NCBI RefSeq assembly: GCF_011759705.1
Contig: NZ_JAAOZF010000001.1
Location: 2,190,146 to 2,254,145 of the forward strand
DNA: 64,000 bases
Source: Microbacterium ulmi
Lineage (GTDB): Bacteria > Actinomycetota > Actinomycetes > Actinomycetales > Microbacteriaceae
Direction of reading: 5' to 3'
Below, one piece after another: positions 27,529 to 38,206 of this stretch. The notes under the pieces are model-generated. The model saw only the letters and a list, made by a program, of their open reading frames with translations, searched no databases and had not been told where the DNA came from. Every line of letters begins with the position of its first letter. Positions within the stretch are counted from its first letter, which is position 1. The position numbers and the translations under genes were made by a program.

Positions 27529-28995
27529 TCACCCCAGGAGCTGCTCGATCGGACCGCGGGCGAAGTAGACCACGAAGCCGGCCGCGACGACCCACAGGAG
27601 CGGGCTGATCCGCCTGCCCTTGCCCGAGAGCGAGCGGATGACGACCCAGCTGATGAAGCCCGCGCCGATGCCGTTCGCGATCGAGTAGGTGAGCGGCATG
27701 ACCGTCACGGTGAGGAAGACCGGGATGAGGGCCGACAGCTCGCTCAGGTCGATGTGGCGGATCTGCGACATCATGAGCGCACCGACGGTGACGAGGGCGG
27801 CTGCCGCGATCTCGGACGGGACGATGGACGTCAGCGGCGTGAGGAACATCGCCAGGAGGAACAGCACCCCCGTCACGAGGTTCGCCAGTCCCGTGCGCGC
27901 GCCCTCGCCGATGCCCGACGCCGACTCGATGAAGACCGTGTTCGACGACGACGAGGTCGCGCCTCCCGCGACGGCGCCGACACCCTCGACGATGAGCGCC
28001 GACCTCAGACGGGGGAAGTCGCCCTTCTCGTTCGACAGTCCGGCCTCGCGCGAGAGACCTGTCAGTGTGCCCATCGCGTCGAAGAAGTTGGTGAACAGCA
28101 GCGTGAACACGAGCATGACGGCTGCGAGCGCGCCGATGCGGGGGAACGCCCCGAAGAGGTCGAACCGCCCGACCAGGCCCAGGTCGGGCAGGCTCACCCA
28201 TTGGCTCGGCAGCGACGGGACCGTGAGCCCCCAGCCCCCGGGGTTGACGGAGCCGTCGTCGGCGAACTTCGGGCCGATGTGCCAGGTCGCCTCGACGACG
28301 ATCGCGACGACGGTGCCCGTGACGAGGCCGATGAGAAGGCCGCCCTTGACGCGCAGCGCCATGAGGACGCCGCACAGCAAGAGCGTCAGCACGAACAGGA
28401 GCGTCGGGACGGTCGCGATCGATCCCCCCTCGCCGAGCCCGACGGGAGGCGAGCTCGCCCCCGTCGAGGTGACGAAGCCCGCGTCGACGAAGCCGATGAA
28501 GGCGATGAACAGGCCGATGCCTACCGTGATCGCCGTCTTCAACTCGAGCGGAACCGCATCGAAGATGAGGCGCCGAAGGCCCGTCGCCGCCAGCAGCACG
28601 ATCAGCAGCCCGTTGATGACGACGAGGCCCATCGCCTCGGGCCATGTCACCTGGCCCACGACCGAGACGGCGAGGAACGAGTTGATGCCCAGCCCCGCGG
28701 CGAACGCGAACGGCAGTCGCGTCACGAGCCCGAACAGGATCGTCATGACGCCCGCCGTGAGCGCCGTGACGGCGGCGACCTGCGGGAACGCGAGGTTTCC
28801 GCCTTCGACATCCGTGCCGCCCGACAGGATGATGGGGTTCAGGATGACGATGTACGCCATCGTGATGAAGGTCACGACGCCGCCGCGCACCTCCGCCCCG
28901 ATGGTGGAGCCGCGCCGCGTGATCTCGAAGAAGCGGTCCAGCCCGCTGCGCGGCGCTGCTGCGGTCTCGGGCGCGGATGACGGTGCAGTTGCCAT
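27529..28995 (-). CDS. NCS2/AzgA-family purine permease
   Basis: 488 residues, about 12-14 membrane segments. AzgA/PbuG-type signatures are the TFITMAYIVILNPIIL opening, PFAFAAGLGINSFLAV, LELKTAITVGIGLFIAFIG, TLLFTNFFDAMGTLTGL and SSSSNTVFIESASGIGEGARTGL. This subgroup imports adenine, guanine and hypoxanthine by proton symport. No purine riboswitch is visible in the 120 bp upstream. SD GGAGG lies 5 nt before the ATG. Purine biosynthesis genes purN and purH begin 1.7 kb away on the other strand. Confidence 0.9.
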   Translation of the reverse strand: MATAPSSAPETAAAPRSGLDRFFEITRRGSTIGAEVRGGVVTFITMAYIVILNPIILSGGTDVEGGNLAFPQVAAVTALTAGVMTILFGLVTRLPFAFAAGLGINSFLAVSVVGQVTWPEAMGLVVINGLLIVLLAATGLRRLIFDAVPLELKTAITVGIGLFIAFIGFVDAGFVTSTGASSPPVGLGEGGSIATVPTLLFVLTLLLCGVLMALRVKGGLLIGLVTGTVVAIVVEATWHIGPKFADDGSVNPGGWGLTVPSLPSQWVSLPDLGLVGRFDLFGAFPRIGALAAVMLVFTLLFTNFFDAMGTLTGLSREAGLSNEKGDFPRLRSALIVEGVGAVAGGATSSSSNTVFIESASGIGEGARTGLANLVTGVLFLLAMFLTPLTSIVPSEIAAAALVTVGALMMSQIRHIDLSELSALIPVFLTVTVMPLTYSIANGIGAGFISWVVIRSLSGKGRRISPLLWVVAAGFVVYFARGPIEQLLG

Positions 28996-29100
28996 GGGAA
29001 CCTCCGACCTCGACGTTATCGCACGCTCTCAGCGTTCACTCAGGAATCTCGCGGGGCCCGCGCGCGGGCGTGCCCGAACGGATGCCGACGGCTGCGTCGG

Positions 29101-29106
29101 TAGGGT
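29101..29106 (+). promoter_or_regulatory. -10 hexamer of the PerM-like gene
   Basis: TAGGGT, 9 nt before the ATG at 29116. It implies a leader of only a few nucleotides. Confidence 0.4.
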
Positions 29107-29115
29107 CGACAGGGC

Positions 29116-30675
29116 ATGCATCGCCTCATCGTCGCCTTCCTCGCCGCGTTCGACGCCGTCATCGCGGCGGCCGTCGGCGTCGCCGCGACTCTCGCACCGC
29201 TCACACTGCTGTGGATCTTCGGGTTCGGGGGAGCGGCGCCGTGGAGCCTGCTGTGGCCCGCGTCCGCGAGCGTGTGGCAGCTCGGTCACCTCGTGCCGCT
29301 GCACATCGCCCTGCCGCCCGAATACCTTGCCGCGACGGGGATCGCGCAGGACGCGGCATCCTTCGTCCTCTCGCTGGCACCTCTCGCGTTCGCAGGCTTC
29401 ACGGCCATCTTCGCCGCCCGCTCGGGCGCGCGGGCCTCGCGTGCAGACGCGTGGATCACGGGCGTCGTCGTCGGCACCGTCGTGTTCGGGGTGCTCGCCG
29501 CGCTCGTCGCAGTGACGGCGCGCAACGGGCTCGCGGCCGTCTTCCTGTGGCAGGCGGTGCTGCTGCCGGTGGTCGTCTTCGCCGTACCCGCCGTCGTCGG
29601 CGCCGTCGTGACGGAGTGGCGCGAAGCGGGGGCGGGGATCGTCGCGCGCGTCCGCGACCGTGTCGAGGTCGCACCGCGCGGCTGGGGCGCGGCGCCTGCT
29701 CTCGTCGTGCGCGGCGCGGGGGTCGTGCTCGGCGGTCTCGTCGGCGCGGGAGCCCTCGTCGTCGCGATCGCGGCCGTCGCGGGCGGCGACGACGTCATCG
29801 CGCTCTTCGAAGCCGGCAACGTCGACCTCGTCGGCATCGTCGTCGTCGCGCTCGGCCAGCTCGCGTACCTGCCGACGCTCGTCGTGTGGGGCATGTCGTT
29901 CGTCGCCGGCCCGGGGTTCGCCGTCGGCGTCGGCACGTCGGTCTCGCCGTCGGGGACGCAGCTCGGCGTCGTCCCGGGCATCCCCGTGCTCGGTGCGCTG
30001 CCGGAGTCGACGTCGACGTGGCTGCTCCTGGTCGCGCTGGTCCCCGTCGCGCTCGGCGCGTTCGCGGGGTGGATCGCGCGCTCCCGGCTCGTCGCGACCG
30101 AGCCGCGCGACCACGAGCCCGCCCTCGCGCGCGCGGCCATCGCGGCCGGGATCGCGGTGGTCTCGGCGGCCGGGGCAGCGCTGCTCGCGGTCGTCGCGTC
30201 CGGCTCGATGGGGCCGGGGCGCCTGAGCGAGGCGGGGCCGCAGCCGGGACCCGTCGCCCTCGCCGTCGGCGTCGAGGTCATCGTGGGCGCGGCGATCCTG
30301 CTCCTGTCTCCGCATCGGGCTGCGCGGGCGAACCTGCGGAGCGCGGATGCCCCGGTCGACGCGTCCCCGCTCTCCCCTCCCGGACCGACCGAGCCGGCGG
30401 CCGTCCGGGGCGTGGAGCCCGGCGGCGCGGAGACCTCCCCGGCCGCGGAGCCCGCCGCCCCGCGTGCGGCGGCCGAGCGTGCCGACGCGGCCGCGGCCGT
30501 GCAGCCTGCGGTGGGGGCTGCGGATGCCGCGACCTCCGGCATCCGCACCCCCCCGCCTCCCCTCCCGCCCGTGCCGCGCGTCCCGCGGCACTCCGCCGTC
30601 CCCACGGCGGAGCCGGATGCCGACACCGCCCCCGTCGTGCTGCCCGCGGACGCCCAGGACCCGCCGGTAGACTAG
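29116..30675 (+). CDS. DUF6350 / PerM-like membrane protein
   Basis: 519 residues. About nine hydrophobic segments span residues 5-405, followed by a cytosolic Pro/Ala/Glu-rich tail of about 110 residues. Position and topology match the actinobacterial family that lies directly upstream of purN, as Rv0955 (PerM, tied to cell division and persistence in M. tuberculosis) does. The stop codon TAG lies inside the predicted purN -10 hexamer. The cell-division role is inferred from family and synteny, not from motifs. Confidence 0.7.
   Translation: MHRLIVAFLAAFDAVIAAAVGVAATLAPLTLLWIFGFGGAAPWSLLWPASASVWQLGHLVPLHIALPPEYLAATGIAQDAASFVLSLAPLAFAGFTAIFAARSGARASRADAWITGVVVGTVVFGVLAALVAVTARNGLAAVFLWQAVLLPVVVFAVPAVVGAVVTEWREAGAGIVARVRDRVEVAPRGWGAAPALVVRGAGVVLGGLVGAGALVVAIAAVAGGDDVIALFEAGNVDLVGIVVVALGQLAYLPTLVVWGMSFVAGPGFAVGVGTSVSPSGTQLGVVPGIPVLGALPESTSTWLLLVALVPVALGAFAGWIARSRLVATEPRDHEPALARAAIAAGIAVVSAAGAALLAVVASGSMGPGRLSEAGPQPGPVALAVGVEVIVGAAILLLSPHRAARANLRSADAPVDASPLSPPGPTEPAAVRGVEPGGAETSPAAEPAAPRAAAERADAAAAVQPAVGAADAATSGIRTPPPPLPPVPRVPRHSAVPTAEPDADTAPVVLPADAQDPPVD
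30668..30673 (+). promoter_or_regulatory. -10 of leaderless purN promoter inside the upstream gene
   Basis: TAGACT, 6 nt before the purN GTG at 30680. Its last T is the first base of the upstream gene's TAG stop, so purN may be expressed both by read-through and on its own. Confidence 0.5.
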
Positions 30676-30679
30676 GCGC

Positions 30680-31276
30680 GTGCTCACGGTCGCCGTCCTC
30701 ATCTCCGGCACGGGGTCGAATCTGAGGGCTCTGCTCGATGCGGCGGCCGATCCGGACTTCCCCGCGCGTGTCGTCGTCGTCGGCGCAGACCGCGAGGCCG
30801 ACGGTCTCGCGCACGCGGAGGACTTCGGCATCCCGAGCTTCACCGTGCCGTATGCGCACTACCCGACGCGGGAGGAGTGGGGCGAGGAGCTCGCGGCGCA
30901 GCTCGACGTGTGGCGCCCGGACCTCGTCGTCCTGAGCGGGCTCATGCGGCTGCTCCCCGTCGACGTCGTCGACGCCTGGACCCCGCGCATCGTCAACACG
31001 CACCCCGCCTACCTCCCCGAGTTCCCGGGCGCCCACGGCGTCCGCGACGCGCTCGCCGCAGGCGTCGCGCAGACGGGGGCGAGCGTCATCATCGTCGACA
31101 ACGGCGTCGACACGGGCCCGATCCTCGCGCAGGAGCGCGTCCCGGTGCTCCCCGGCGACGACGAGCACTCCCTGCACGAGCGCATCAAGCCCGTCGAGCG
31201 CCGTCTTCTCATCGACGTCGTGCGCAGGATCGCGACCGGCGAGCTCGATCTCGCCGCGGCATCCGCGGCACCCTGA
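30680..31276 (+). CDS. purN: phosphoribosylglycinamide formyltransferase
   Basis: 198 residues. PurN transfers a formyl group from 10-formyl-THF to GAR in purine synthesis. Signatures are [14 protein letters not shown] (substrate phosphate), [34 protein letters not shown] with the catalytic His, and [17 protein letters not shown] with the catalytic Asp. The GTG start is 4 nt after the preceding stop. purH follows after 29 nt, giving a two-step purine operon that uses the same folate cofactor supplied via glyA and folD further along the window. Confidence 0.95.
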   Translation: MLTVAVLISGTGSNLRALLDAAADPDFPARVVVVGADREADGLAHAEDFGIPSFTVPYAHYPTREEWGEELAAQLDVWRPDLVVLSGLMRLLPVDVVDAWTPRIVNTHPAYLPEFPGAHGVRDALAAGVAQTGASVIIVDNGVDTGPILAQERVPVLPGDDEHSLHERIKPVERRLLIDVVRRIATGELDLAAASAAP

Positions 31277-31305
31277 CCTCCGCCCCGAACCCGAGGAGCC
31301 CTCCC

Positions 31306-32913
31306 ATGGCCGGCCCGAGCCACGACCCGTCCCTGTACCGCGACCGCGATGTCGTGCCGATCCGGCGCGCCCTCGTCTCCGTCAGCGACAAGACAGACCT
31401 GCTCCGCCTCGCGCAGGCCCTCGCCGCCGCCGGAGTCGAGATCGTCTCGACGGGCGGGTCGGCGGCGCTCATCCGCGACGCCGGCATCGACGTCATCGAC
31501 GTCGCCGACGTGACGGGCTTCCCCGAGTCGCTCGACGGCCGCGTCAAGACGCTGCACCCCGGCGTGCACGCGGGCCTCCTCGCCGACCTGCGACTGGAGG
31601 ATCACGAGCGCCAGCTCGCCGACCTGCACATCGCTCCGTTCGAGCTCGTCGTCGTGAACCTATACCCCTTCGTCGAGACGGTCGCCTCGGGCGCCGCGGC
31701 CGACGACGTCGTCGAGCAGATCGACATCGGCGGCCCCGCCATGGTGCGCGCGTCGGCGAAGAACTTCGCGAACGTCGCGATCGTCGTCTCGCCCGACTCG
31801 TACCCCGCCGTCATCGACGCGCTCGGCGCCGGCGGCACGACGGTCGCGCAGCGCCGCGAGCTCGCGGCGCGCGCCTTCACGCACACGGCGCAGTACGACC
31901 GCGCGGTCGCGACGTGGTTCGCCGACGGCACGCTCGCGGAGGACCAGGATCTTCCGCAGCACCTCACGATCAAGGCCGAGCGCCTCTCGACGCTGCGCTA
32001 CGGCGAGAACTCGCACCAGCGCGCCGCGATCTACACGCGCACGGGCGGCCACGGCATCGCGCAGGCCACGCAGCTGCAGGGCAAGGAGATGTCGTACAAC
32101 AACTACGTCGACGCGGATGCCGCGCTGCGCGCCGCGTTCGACATGGTGCTGCCGGCCGTCGCGATCATCAAGCACGCGAATCCGTGCGGCATCGCGGTCA
32201 CGGCGCCCAACGCGCTCGATCCGATCGCGAGTGCGCACCTGCGTGCGCACGAGTGCGACCCCGTGTCGGCGTTCGGCGGCGTCATCGCCGCGAACCGCAC
32301 GGTCACGCTGAAGATGGCGGAGAACCTGCGCGACATCTTCACCGAGGTGATCGTCGCGCCCGACTTCGAGCCGGAGGCGCTCGAGGTCTTCAAGCTCAAG
32401 AAGAACCTGCGCGTCCTGGAGCTGCCCGCCGACTGGCAGCAGGAGCCGATGGACGTCCGGCTCGTCTCGGGAGGTCTGCTGCTTCAGGACGCGGACCGCT
32501 TCCCCGCCGAGATCGGCGCCGCCGCGAAGGACTGGCAGCTCGTGACGGGCGAGCGTCCGAGCGACGCGGAGATGACGAACCTCATCTTCGCGTGGAAGGC
32601 GTGCCGCGCCGTCAAGTCCAACGCGATCGTCCTGGCGAAGGGGTCGGCGACGGTCGGCATCGGCATGGGCCAGGTCAACCGCGTCGACTCGTGCCGGCTC
32701 GCAGTGGAGCGCGCGGGAGACCGGGCCGCAGGGTCGGTCGCGGCATCCGACGCGTTCTTCCCGTTCGCCGACGGGCCGCAGGTGCTGCTCGACGCCGGCA
32801 TCACGGCCATCGTGCAGCCGGGGGGCTCCGTGCGCGACGCCGAGGTCATCGAGGCGGCGCAGGCCGCGGGCGTCACGATGTTCTTCACGGGGGAGCGCCA
32901 CTTCTTCCACTGA
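31306..32913 (+). CDS. purH: bifunctional AICAR transformylase / IMP cyclohydrolase
   Basis: 535 residues catalysing the last two steps to IMP. The N-terminal MGS-like cyclohydrolase domain ([53 protein letters not shown]) is followed by the transformylase domain with [47 protein letters not shown] and the C-terminal [12 protein letters not shown]. The ATG at 31306 has GAGGAG 7 nt upstream. The frame continues upstream through purN as shadow reading. Confidence 0.96.
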   Translation: MAGPSHDPSLYRDRDVVPIRRALVSVSDKTDLLRLAQALAAAGVEIVSTGGSAALIRDAGIDVIDVADVTGFPESLDGRVKTLHPGVHAGLLADLRLEDHERQLADLHIAPFELVVVNLYPFVETVASGAAADDVVEQIDIGGPAMVRASAKNFANVAIVVSPDSYPAVIDALGAGGTTVAQRRELAARAFTHTAQYDRAVATWFADGTLAEDQDLPQHLTIKAERLSTLRYGENSHQRAAIYTRTGGHGIAQATQLQGKEMSYNNYVDADAALRAAFDMVLPAVAIIKHANPCGIAVTAPNALDPIASAHLRAHECDPVSAFGGVIAANRTVTLKMAENLRDIFTEVIVAPDFEPEALEVFKLKKNLRVLELPADWQQEPMDVRLVSGGLLLQDADRFPAEIGAAAKDWQLVTGERPSDAEMTNLIFAWKACRAVKSNAIVLAKGSATVGIGMGQVNRVDSCRLAVERAGDRAAGSVAASDAFFPFADGPQVLLDAGITAIVQPGGSVRDAEVIEAAQAAGVTMFFTGERHFFH

Positions 32914-32999
32914 CGAGGACGCGAGGGATGCCGCGTCCCCGCACCGATCGCGGCCCTCGCACCGAGCACGCCCGCACCGACCGCGGCGCGGCACCGGCC

Positions 33000-33020
33000 G
33001 CGGCGCGGCGTTCGCGCCGC
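33000..33020 (+). terminator. purH terminator-like hairpin
   Basis: GCGGCGCG-GCGTT-CGCGCCGC, an 8-bp all-GC stem, about 90 nt after the purH stop. No U-tract follows, as is common in actinobacteria. Three degenerate CACCGRYCGCGGC repeats precede or overlap its left arm (32942-33004). Confidence 0.5.
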
Positions 33021-33076
33021 CTCGGCCGGACGGCGGCGCTCGCACGCACGTCGGTGCCCCGTGACAGGCTGGGAGC

Positions 33077-34042
33077 GTGCCCCGCCCCGAGACGACCCGC
33101 GACGCGGGGCGCGGCGCGTCCGTCGACCTCGTCCTGCCGCACGCCCAGCCCCTCGACACGGCGGGACTGTTCGCGTGGATGAGCGCCCGCGCGCTGCCGG
33201 GCGTCGAGACCGCGGGGCCGGCATCCTTCGCGCGCACGCTGCGTCTCGACGGCGGCCCCGCCTGGTTCTCGCTGAGCGTCGACGACTCGAGGCGCGTGCA
33301 GCTGCGGGGCCGGCTGACAGCCGCCCGCGACGTGCCCGAGCTCGTCGCGCGAGCGCGTCGCCTCTTCGACCTGGATGCCGACCCCCGCATCGTCGACGAG
33401 GCGCTGTCGCAGCATCCCGAGCTCGTCCCGAGGGTCGCGGCGTTCCCGGGGATCCGGGTCCCCGGCGCTGCAGATCCGCACGAGATGCTCATCCGGGCCA
33501 TGATCGGGCAGCAGATCACGGTCGCGGCCGCGCGTAAGGCCCTGACGACGCTCGCCGACGCCCTGGGAGATCGCGTCGCGGGGTTCGACGGCGTCGACCG
33601 GCTCTTCCCGACCATGACGGCGATCGCCGAGCACGCGCACGAGGTCCTGCGCGGGCCTGCCGCACGCATCCGCGCGATCGCGGGCGCCGCCGCCGCGCTC
33701 GCCGACGGCTCGCTGACACTGACGCCGGGAGACGATCCCGCGGCGCAGAGGGCCGCGCTCCTCGCGATGCCGGGGATCGGGCCGTGGACGGCCGACTACG
33801 TGCGCATGCGCGTGCTGCCGGATCCCGACGTGCTCCTCCCGGGCGATGTCGCGGTGCGAACAGGAGCGGCGGCCGTCGGCATCCCGTCCGATCCGAGGGG
33901 GATCGCCGCGTGGGCGGTGCGCACGGCGCCGTGGCGCAGTTACCTCACGGCGCACCTGTGGCGGGCGGTTCCGCCGCGCGCGGCAGGACGCACGCGCGGT
34001 TCCCCGGCGACCGAGTTGCGTTCAGGGAACTCTCAGGCTTAG
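33077..34042 (+). CDS. alkA: DNA-3-methyladenine glycosylase II (AlkA-like)
   Basis: 321-residue base-excision glycosylase for alkylated bases. An AlkA N-terminal domain ([20 protein letters not shown]) precedes the HhH-GPD fold: [20 protein letters not shown], then the helix-hairpin-helix [20 protein letters not shown] and the catalytic Asp in [12 protein letters not shown]. In many actinobacteria this domain is fused behind Ada; here it stands alone. GTG start, with a CAGGCT hexamer 6 nt upstream. Its last codons contain the promoter for the following leader and ABC exporter. Confidence 0.9.
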   Translation: MPRPETTRDAGRGASVDLVLPHAQPLDTAGLFAWMSARALPGVETAGPASFARTLRLDGGPAWFSLSVDDSRRVQLRGRLTAARDVPELVARARRLFDLDADPRIVDEALSQHPELVPRVAAFPGIRVPGAADPHEMLIRAMIGQQITVAAARKALTTLADALGDRVAGFDGVDRLFPTMTAIAEHAHEVLRGPAARIRAIAGAAAALADGSLTLTPGDDPAAQRAALLAMPGIGPWTADYVRMRVLPDPDVLLPGDVAVRTGAAAVGIPSDPRGIAAWAVRTAPWRSYLTAHLWRAVPPRAAGRTRGSPATELRSGNSQA

Positions 34043-34045
34043 GCT
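34016..34045 (+). promoter_or_regulatory. promoter for the leader ORF / ABC exporter
   Basis: TTGCGT (34016-34021) and TAGGCT (34040-34045) are 18 nt apart, overlapping the end of the alkA gene. The predicted start point near 34052 leaves about 60 nt before the leader ORF. Confidence 0.6.
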
Positions 34046-34111
34046 GGAGGGCTGTCGCGTCGCCCCGCCGACCTCCGACATCGTCCCCGTCCCTGCACCG
34101 AGGAGGTCGCC

Positions 34112-34186
34112 ATGTTCCAGGCCGTCGTCATCACGAAGCCCGCCGCCCTCTTCGTCGCACGCGGACGCACGACGCACGAGGGATGA
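34112..34186 (+). CDS. 24-residue leader peptide upstream of ABC exporter
   Basis: A short [23 protein letters not shown] followed by four more residues, has a perfect AGGAGG 5 nt before its ATG, one of the best ribosome-binding sites in the window. Its stop codon directly abuts the first of two overlapping hairpins. No domain is recognisable. The small size, strong initiation site and position between a good promoter and an exporter operon argue that its translation, not its product, matters: a candidate attenuator peptide, as BmrB is for the BmrCD exporter in Bacillus. The peptide sequence itself does not resemble BmrB. Confidence 0.6.
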   Translation: MFQAVVITKPAALFVARGRTTHEG

Positions 34187-34224
34187 GCCCGGGACGCCAC
34201 TCCCGGGCGGCATAGACCCGCCCG
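34187..34224 (+). promoter_or_regulatory. two mutually exclusive hairpins after the leader ORF
   Basis: Hairpin 1 is GCCCGGG (34187-34193) with CCCGGGC (34202-34208). Hairpin 2 is CGGGCGG (34204-34210) with CCGCCCG (34218-34224). Both are perfect 7-bp stems. They share bases 34204-34208, so only one can form. A ribosome paused at the leader end would cover the left arm of hairpin 1. Confidence 0.6.
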
Positions 34225-34332
34225 CTCCCGCGTTCTCCCCGGCAGGGTTCCCCGTCGGCCGGCGCACGTTCGCGCGCTCTCACCCCTTCCACACTGTCGC
34301 CGCAGCGGCATCCGCACGACCCCCCAAGGACC

Positions 34333-36183
34333 ATGACCACGTCGTCTTCCACCGAAGCACTGTCCACAGGGCGCGCCCTCCTGCGCCTGCTCCCGATAGC
34401 GAAACCCGTCATCCCCCGGCTCACGCTGGGCGCCGTCAGCGCGCTCGTCGCGAGCCTCCTGGCGCTCGCGATCCCGCTCGTGCTCGAGTCGATCATCGCC
34501 GGGCCGATCACCTCCCGCGACCCCGTGATGCTCATCTGGGGATCCGTCGCGGTCCTCGTGCTGGGCCTTCTCGAAGCGCTCATGGTGTGGGCGCGGCGCT
34601 GGTTCGTGCTCGCCCCCGCGACGAAGGTCGAATACGACCTCCGCGTCGGGTTCTACGCGCGCCTGCAGCGGCTTCCCGTCTCATTCCACGACCGGTGGCA
34701 GTCCGGGCAGCTCCTGTCGCGCATGATGCAGGACATCAGCATGCTGCGGCGCTGGCTCGCCTTCGGCATCGTCCTGCTCGTCGTCAACGTCATCACGATC
34801 GCCATCGGGTCGGTGCTGCTCTTCCGCTGGCACTGGCTCCTGGGCGCGACGTTCCTCATCGTCTCGCTTCCGCTCTGGTACGCGGGCTACCGCTTCGAGA
34901 AGACCTACGGCTCGCTCGCGCGCCGCAGCCAGGACCAGGCGGGCGACCTCGCGACCTCCGTCGAGGAGAGCGTGCACGGCATCCGGGTCCTCAAGGCCTT
35001 CGGACGCGGCAAGCACGCGCTGCAGAAGTTCACGCGCCAGGCCGAGAGCCTGCGCGAGACCGAGCTCAGCAAGGCGCGGGCGGTCGGCTGGATCTGGTTC
35101 TGGCTCGTCATCCTGCCCGACATCGCGTTCGCGCTGTGCCTCGCGGCCGGCATCGTGCTCGTGCAGCTCGGGCAGTTCGACGTGCCCGGGCTGCTCGCGT
35201 TCTTCGCGATGGCGACGGTGCTGCGGTGGCCCATGGAGTCGATCGGGTTCCTCTTCTCCTTCCTCCTCGACGCGCGGACCGCGACCGACCGCATCTTCGA
35301 GGTCTTCGACGAGGAGAACACGATCGTCGATCCGCCGGCGCCCGTCTCGATCGACCGGCCGCGCGGAGAGCTCGCGTTCGAGGGCGTCCACTTCCGGTAT
35401 CAGGATGCCGCGTCCCGAGAGCGCGACCTGCTCGACGGCATCGACCTCGTGCTGCGGCCGGGCGAGACGATGGCGCTGGTCGGCCTCACGGGGTCCGGCA
35501 AGACGACGCTCACGACCCTGCCGTCGCGCCTGTACGACGTGACGGAGGGCCGCGTCACGCTCGACGGCGTCGACGTGCGCGACCTGACGGTGCACGAGCT
35601 GCGCCGCCACGTCGGCATGGCGTTCGAGGACGCGACGCTGTTCTCGCAGAGCGTCCGCGACAACGTCCTGCTCGGTCGAGAGGATCTCGAGCCGGGCAGC
35701 CCGGAGGCCGAGGCGGTGCTGAGGGAGGCGCTGCAGGTCGCGCAGGCGGGGTTCGTCGACGACCTCCCGGACGGCGTCGACACGATCATCGGCGAAGAGG
35801 GCCTTTCGCTCTCGGGCGGCCAGCGCCAGCGCCTCGCGCTCGCCCGGGCGGTCGCTGCCCGACCCGCCGTGCTCGTGCTCGACGACCCGCTCTCGGCGCT
35901 CGACGTCGACACGGAGGCCCTCGTCGAGGATGCGCTGCGCGAGGTGCTGCACGAGACGACGGCGCTCGTCGTCGCTCACCGGCCGTCGACCGTCACGCTC
36001 GCCGACCGCGTCGCGCTGCTCGAGGCGGGCCGCATCACGGCGGTCGGCACGCACTCCGAGCTGCTGCGCGAGAGCGAGCACTACCGCCACGTGATCTCGA
36101 GCCTCGAGATCGAGCAGGCCCGGCTGCGGGCACTTCGATACGAGCCGTACGGCTCCGACCAGGAACCGGAGGCGACCCTGTGA
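34333..36183 (+). CDS. heterodimeric ABC exporter, subunit with degenerate site
   Basis: 616 residues. A six-helix exporter membrane domain (residues ~25-320) is followed by the nucleotide-binding domain. Walker A is GLTGSGKTT, the signature [10 protein letters not shown], and Walker B ends [11 protein letters not shown], with Asp518 where the catalytic Glu normally sits. The H-loop is LVVAHRPST. That Asp marks the non-hydrolysing site of heterodimeric exporters such as BmrC/BmrD or TM287/288. Substrates of such pairs are usually drugs, lipids or peptides. The stop overlaps the next gene's GTG by 4 nt. Confidence 0.9.
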   Translation: MTTSSSTEALSTGRALLRLLPIAKPVIPRLTLGAVSALVASLLALAIPLVLESIIAGPITSRDPVMLIWGSVAVLVLGLLEALMVWARRWFVLAPATKVEYDLRVGFYARLQRLPVSFHDRWQSGQLLSRMMQDISMLRRWLAFGIVLLVVNVITIAIGSVLLFRWHWLLGATFLIVSLPLWYAGYRFEKTYGSLARRSQDQAGDLATSVEESVHGIRVLKAFGRGKHALQKFTRQAESLRETELSKARAVGWIWFWLVILPDIAFALCLAAGIVLVQLGQFDVPGLLAFFAMATVLRWPMESIGFLFSFLLDARTATDRIFEVFDEENTIVDPPAPVSIDRPRGELAFEGVHFRYQDAASRERDLLDGIDLVLRPGETMALVGLTGSGKTTLTTLPSRLYDVTEGRVTLDGVDVRDLTVHELRRHVGMAFEDATLFSQSVRDNVLLGREDLEPGSPEAEAVLREALQVAQAGFVDDLPDGVDTIIGEEGLSLSGGQRQRLALARAVAARPAVLVLDDPLSALDVDTEALVEDALREVLHETTALVVAHRPSTVTLADRVALLEAGRITAVGTHSELLRESEHYRHVISSLEIEQARLRALRYEPYGSDQEPEATL

Positions 36184-37994
36184 GCACCGCGACCGTCACG
36201 GGAACGAGCGGTGAAGACCGCTCCGACTACACGCGCGACGAGAGCCGCGCGATCCGCCAGCGCTCGCTGCGGCTGCTCGGCTCGCTCGTGTCGCCGCTGC
36301 GCTGGCAGCTCGTGCTCGCCGCCGTCGTGCTCGTCGTCTCGACGGCGCTGCGCGTGCTCGGGCCCGCGCTCATCGCGTACGGCATCAACACGGCGCTGCC
36401 CGCGGTCCTGGACGAGATGAACTGGATGCCGACGATCGGCGTCGTCGTCGTGTTCCTCGTCTCGGGGATCGGCGGCGCCGCCCTCATCGGGTGGTACGTC
36501 GTCGTCGCTGCGCGCCTCACGCAGGCCGTCATGCTCGACCTCCGCAAGCGCATCTTCCTGCACACGCAGCGGCTGAGCCTCGAGTTCCACGAGTCGTACA
36601 CGTCCGGACGCATCATCTCGCGGCAGACGAGCGACCTCGACTCGATCCGCGAGCTGCTCGACGGCGGGCTCAACGAGCTCGTCTCCGGCGTCCTCTACGG
36701 CGCGTTCACGCTCATCGCGCTGTTCTTCCTGGACTGGCAATCCGGCGTCATCCTGCTCGTCATGGGGTTCCCGCTCTACCTGCTCATGCGGTGGTTCTAC
36801 TCGCGGTCGCAGGCCGTGTACCGCGAGTCGCGGGTCGTGAGCGCGAAGGTCATCGTCAAGTTCGTCGAGACGATGACGGGCATCCGCGCCGTCAAGGCGT
36901 TCAACAAGGAGCAGCGCAACGACGACGAGTTCGGCGAGCTGTCGAGCCAGTACCGCGACGTCAACATGCGGTCGATCAAGCTGTTCGGAACCTTCGAGCC
37001 CGGACTCATGGCCGTCGCGTCCGTGACGGTCGCGCTCGTGCTGCTGTGGGGAGGGTGGCGCGTCATCGACGGCACGATCGCCGTCGGCACGCTCGCCGTC
37101 GTGCTCTACGTCCGGAACTTCTTCGCGCCGCTGCAGGAGGTCGCGTTCTTCCTGAACTCGTACCAGTCCGCGACGGCCGCGCTCGAGAAGGTGTCGGGCG
37201 TGCTCGAGGAGCAGCCGAGCGTCCCCGACCCGAGGGACCCCGTCGACCTGTGGAAGGCCCGCGGGCACATCGAGTTCCGCGACGTCACCTTCGGGTACGC
37301 CGAGGGGCGCACGATCCTGCCGCACTTCTCGCTCGACATCCCCGCGGGTCAGACCGTCGCGCTCGTCGGCACGACGGGTGCGGGCAAGTCGACGCTCGCG
37401 AAGCTCGTGTCGCGCTTCTACGACCCCTCGAGGGGCTCGGTGTCGCTCGACGGGGTCGATCTGCGGCTGCTGCACCCGAAGGACCTGCGCCGCGCGATCG
37501 TCATGGTCACGCAGGAGGCCTATCTGTTCAGCGGGACGGTCGCCGACAACATCGCCCTCGGCAAGCCCGACGCGACGCTCGACGAGATCAAGTCCGCCGC
37601 GCGGGCGGTGGGGGCGGATGCCTTCATCGAGGCGCTGCCGGACGGCTACGCGACCGACGTCAACAAGCGCGGCGGCCGCGTGTCGGCCGGACAGCGGCAG
37701 CTCATCTCGTTCGCGCGCGCGTTCCTGGCCGATCCCGCCGTGCTGATCCTCGACGAGGCGACGGCCTCGCTCGACATCCCGAGCGAGCGTCAGATCCAGG
37801 ACGCCCTGCAGACGCTGCTCGCCGACCGCACGGCGATCATCATCGCGCACCGGCTGTCGACGGTCGCGATCGCCGACCGCGTGCTCGTCATGGAGCACGG
37901 CGAGATCATCGAAGACGACGCCCCCGACGAGCTCATCGGCGGCACGGGCAAGTTCGCCCAGCTGCATGCGGCGTGGCGCGAGTCGCTCGTCTGA
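36180..37994 (+). CDS. heterodimeric ABC exporter, catalytic subunit
   Basis: 604 residues. Exporter membrane domain at residues ~25-330, then the nucleotide-binding domain with Walker [10 protein letters not shown], a divergent signature RVSAGQRQL, and Walker [12 protein letters not shown] with the canonical Glu526. A divergent signature here paired with the Asp-containing Walker B in the partner is exactly the asymmetric arrangement of heterodimers, so each protein explains the other's deviation. GTG at 36180 overlaps the upstream stop. A terminator hairpin follows at 38006. Confidence 0.9.
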   Translation: MSTATVTGTSGEDRSDYTRDESRAIRQRSLRLLGSLVSPLRWQLVLAAVVLVVSTALRVLGPALIAYGINTALPAVLDEMNWMPTIGVVVVFLVSGIGGAALIGWYVVVAARLTQAVMLDLRKRIFLHTQRLSLEFHESYTSGRIISRQTSDLDSIRELLDGGLNELVSGVLYGAFTLIALFFLDWQSGVILLVMGFPLYLLMRWFYSRSQAVYRESRVVSAKVIVKFVETMTGIRAVKAFNKEQRNDDEFGELSSQYRDVNMRSIKLFGTFEPGLMAVASVTVALVLLWGGWRVIDGTIAVGTLAVVLYVRNFFAPLQEVAFFLNSYQSATAALEKVSGVLEEQPSVPDPRDPVDLWKARGHIEFRDVTFGYAEGRTILPHFSLDIPAGQTVALVGTTGAGKSTLAKLVSRFYDPSRGSVSLDGVDLRLLHPKDLRRAIVMVTQEAYLFSGTVADNIALGKPDATLDEIKSAARAVGADAFIEALPDGYATDVNKRGGRVSAGQRQLISFARAFLADPAVLILDEATASLDIPSERQIQDALQTLLADRTAIIIAHRLSTVAIADRVLVMEHGEIIEDDAPDELIGGTGKFAQLHAAWRESLV

Positions 37995-38005
37995 CGATCG
38001 GCTCA

Positions 38006-38046
38006 GGATGCCCCGGACCGCGGATCGCCGCGGGGCCGGGGCATCC
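38006..38046 (+). terminator. terminator after the ABC exporter operon
   Basis: GGATGCCCCGG (38006-38016) pairs with CCGGGGCATCC (38036-38046), with an inner CCGCGG/CCGCGG stem. No U-tract. The remaining 160 bp to the next gene show no further structure. Confidence 0.7.
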
Positions 38047-38206
38047 GTCGTCCCGGGCTCGGGAGCGCGGCAGATCGCGCAACTCCTCCGAGTGGGGCCC
38101 TGAGGGCGACGAGGCCTCGGTGGGGGAGGGGAATCCGAAGCCCCGCCGCCGGATCTGGACGGCCCGAGCGGCCGGAGAGGTGGTGCTGCGCGCCCGCGGA
38201 GGCTTG

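Noticed and set aside
28996..29115. Purine riboswitch before the NCS2/AzgA permease
   Set aside because: The upstream region is GC-rich and lacks the conserved three-way junction loops.
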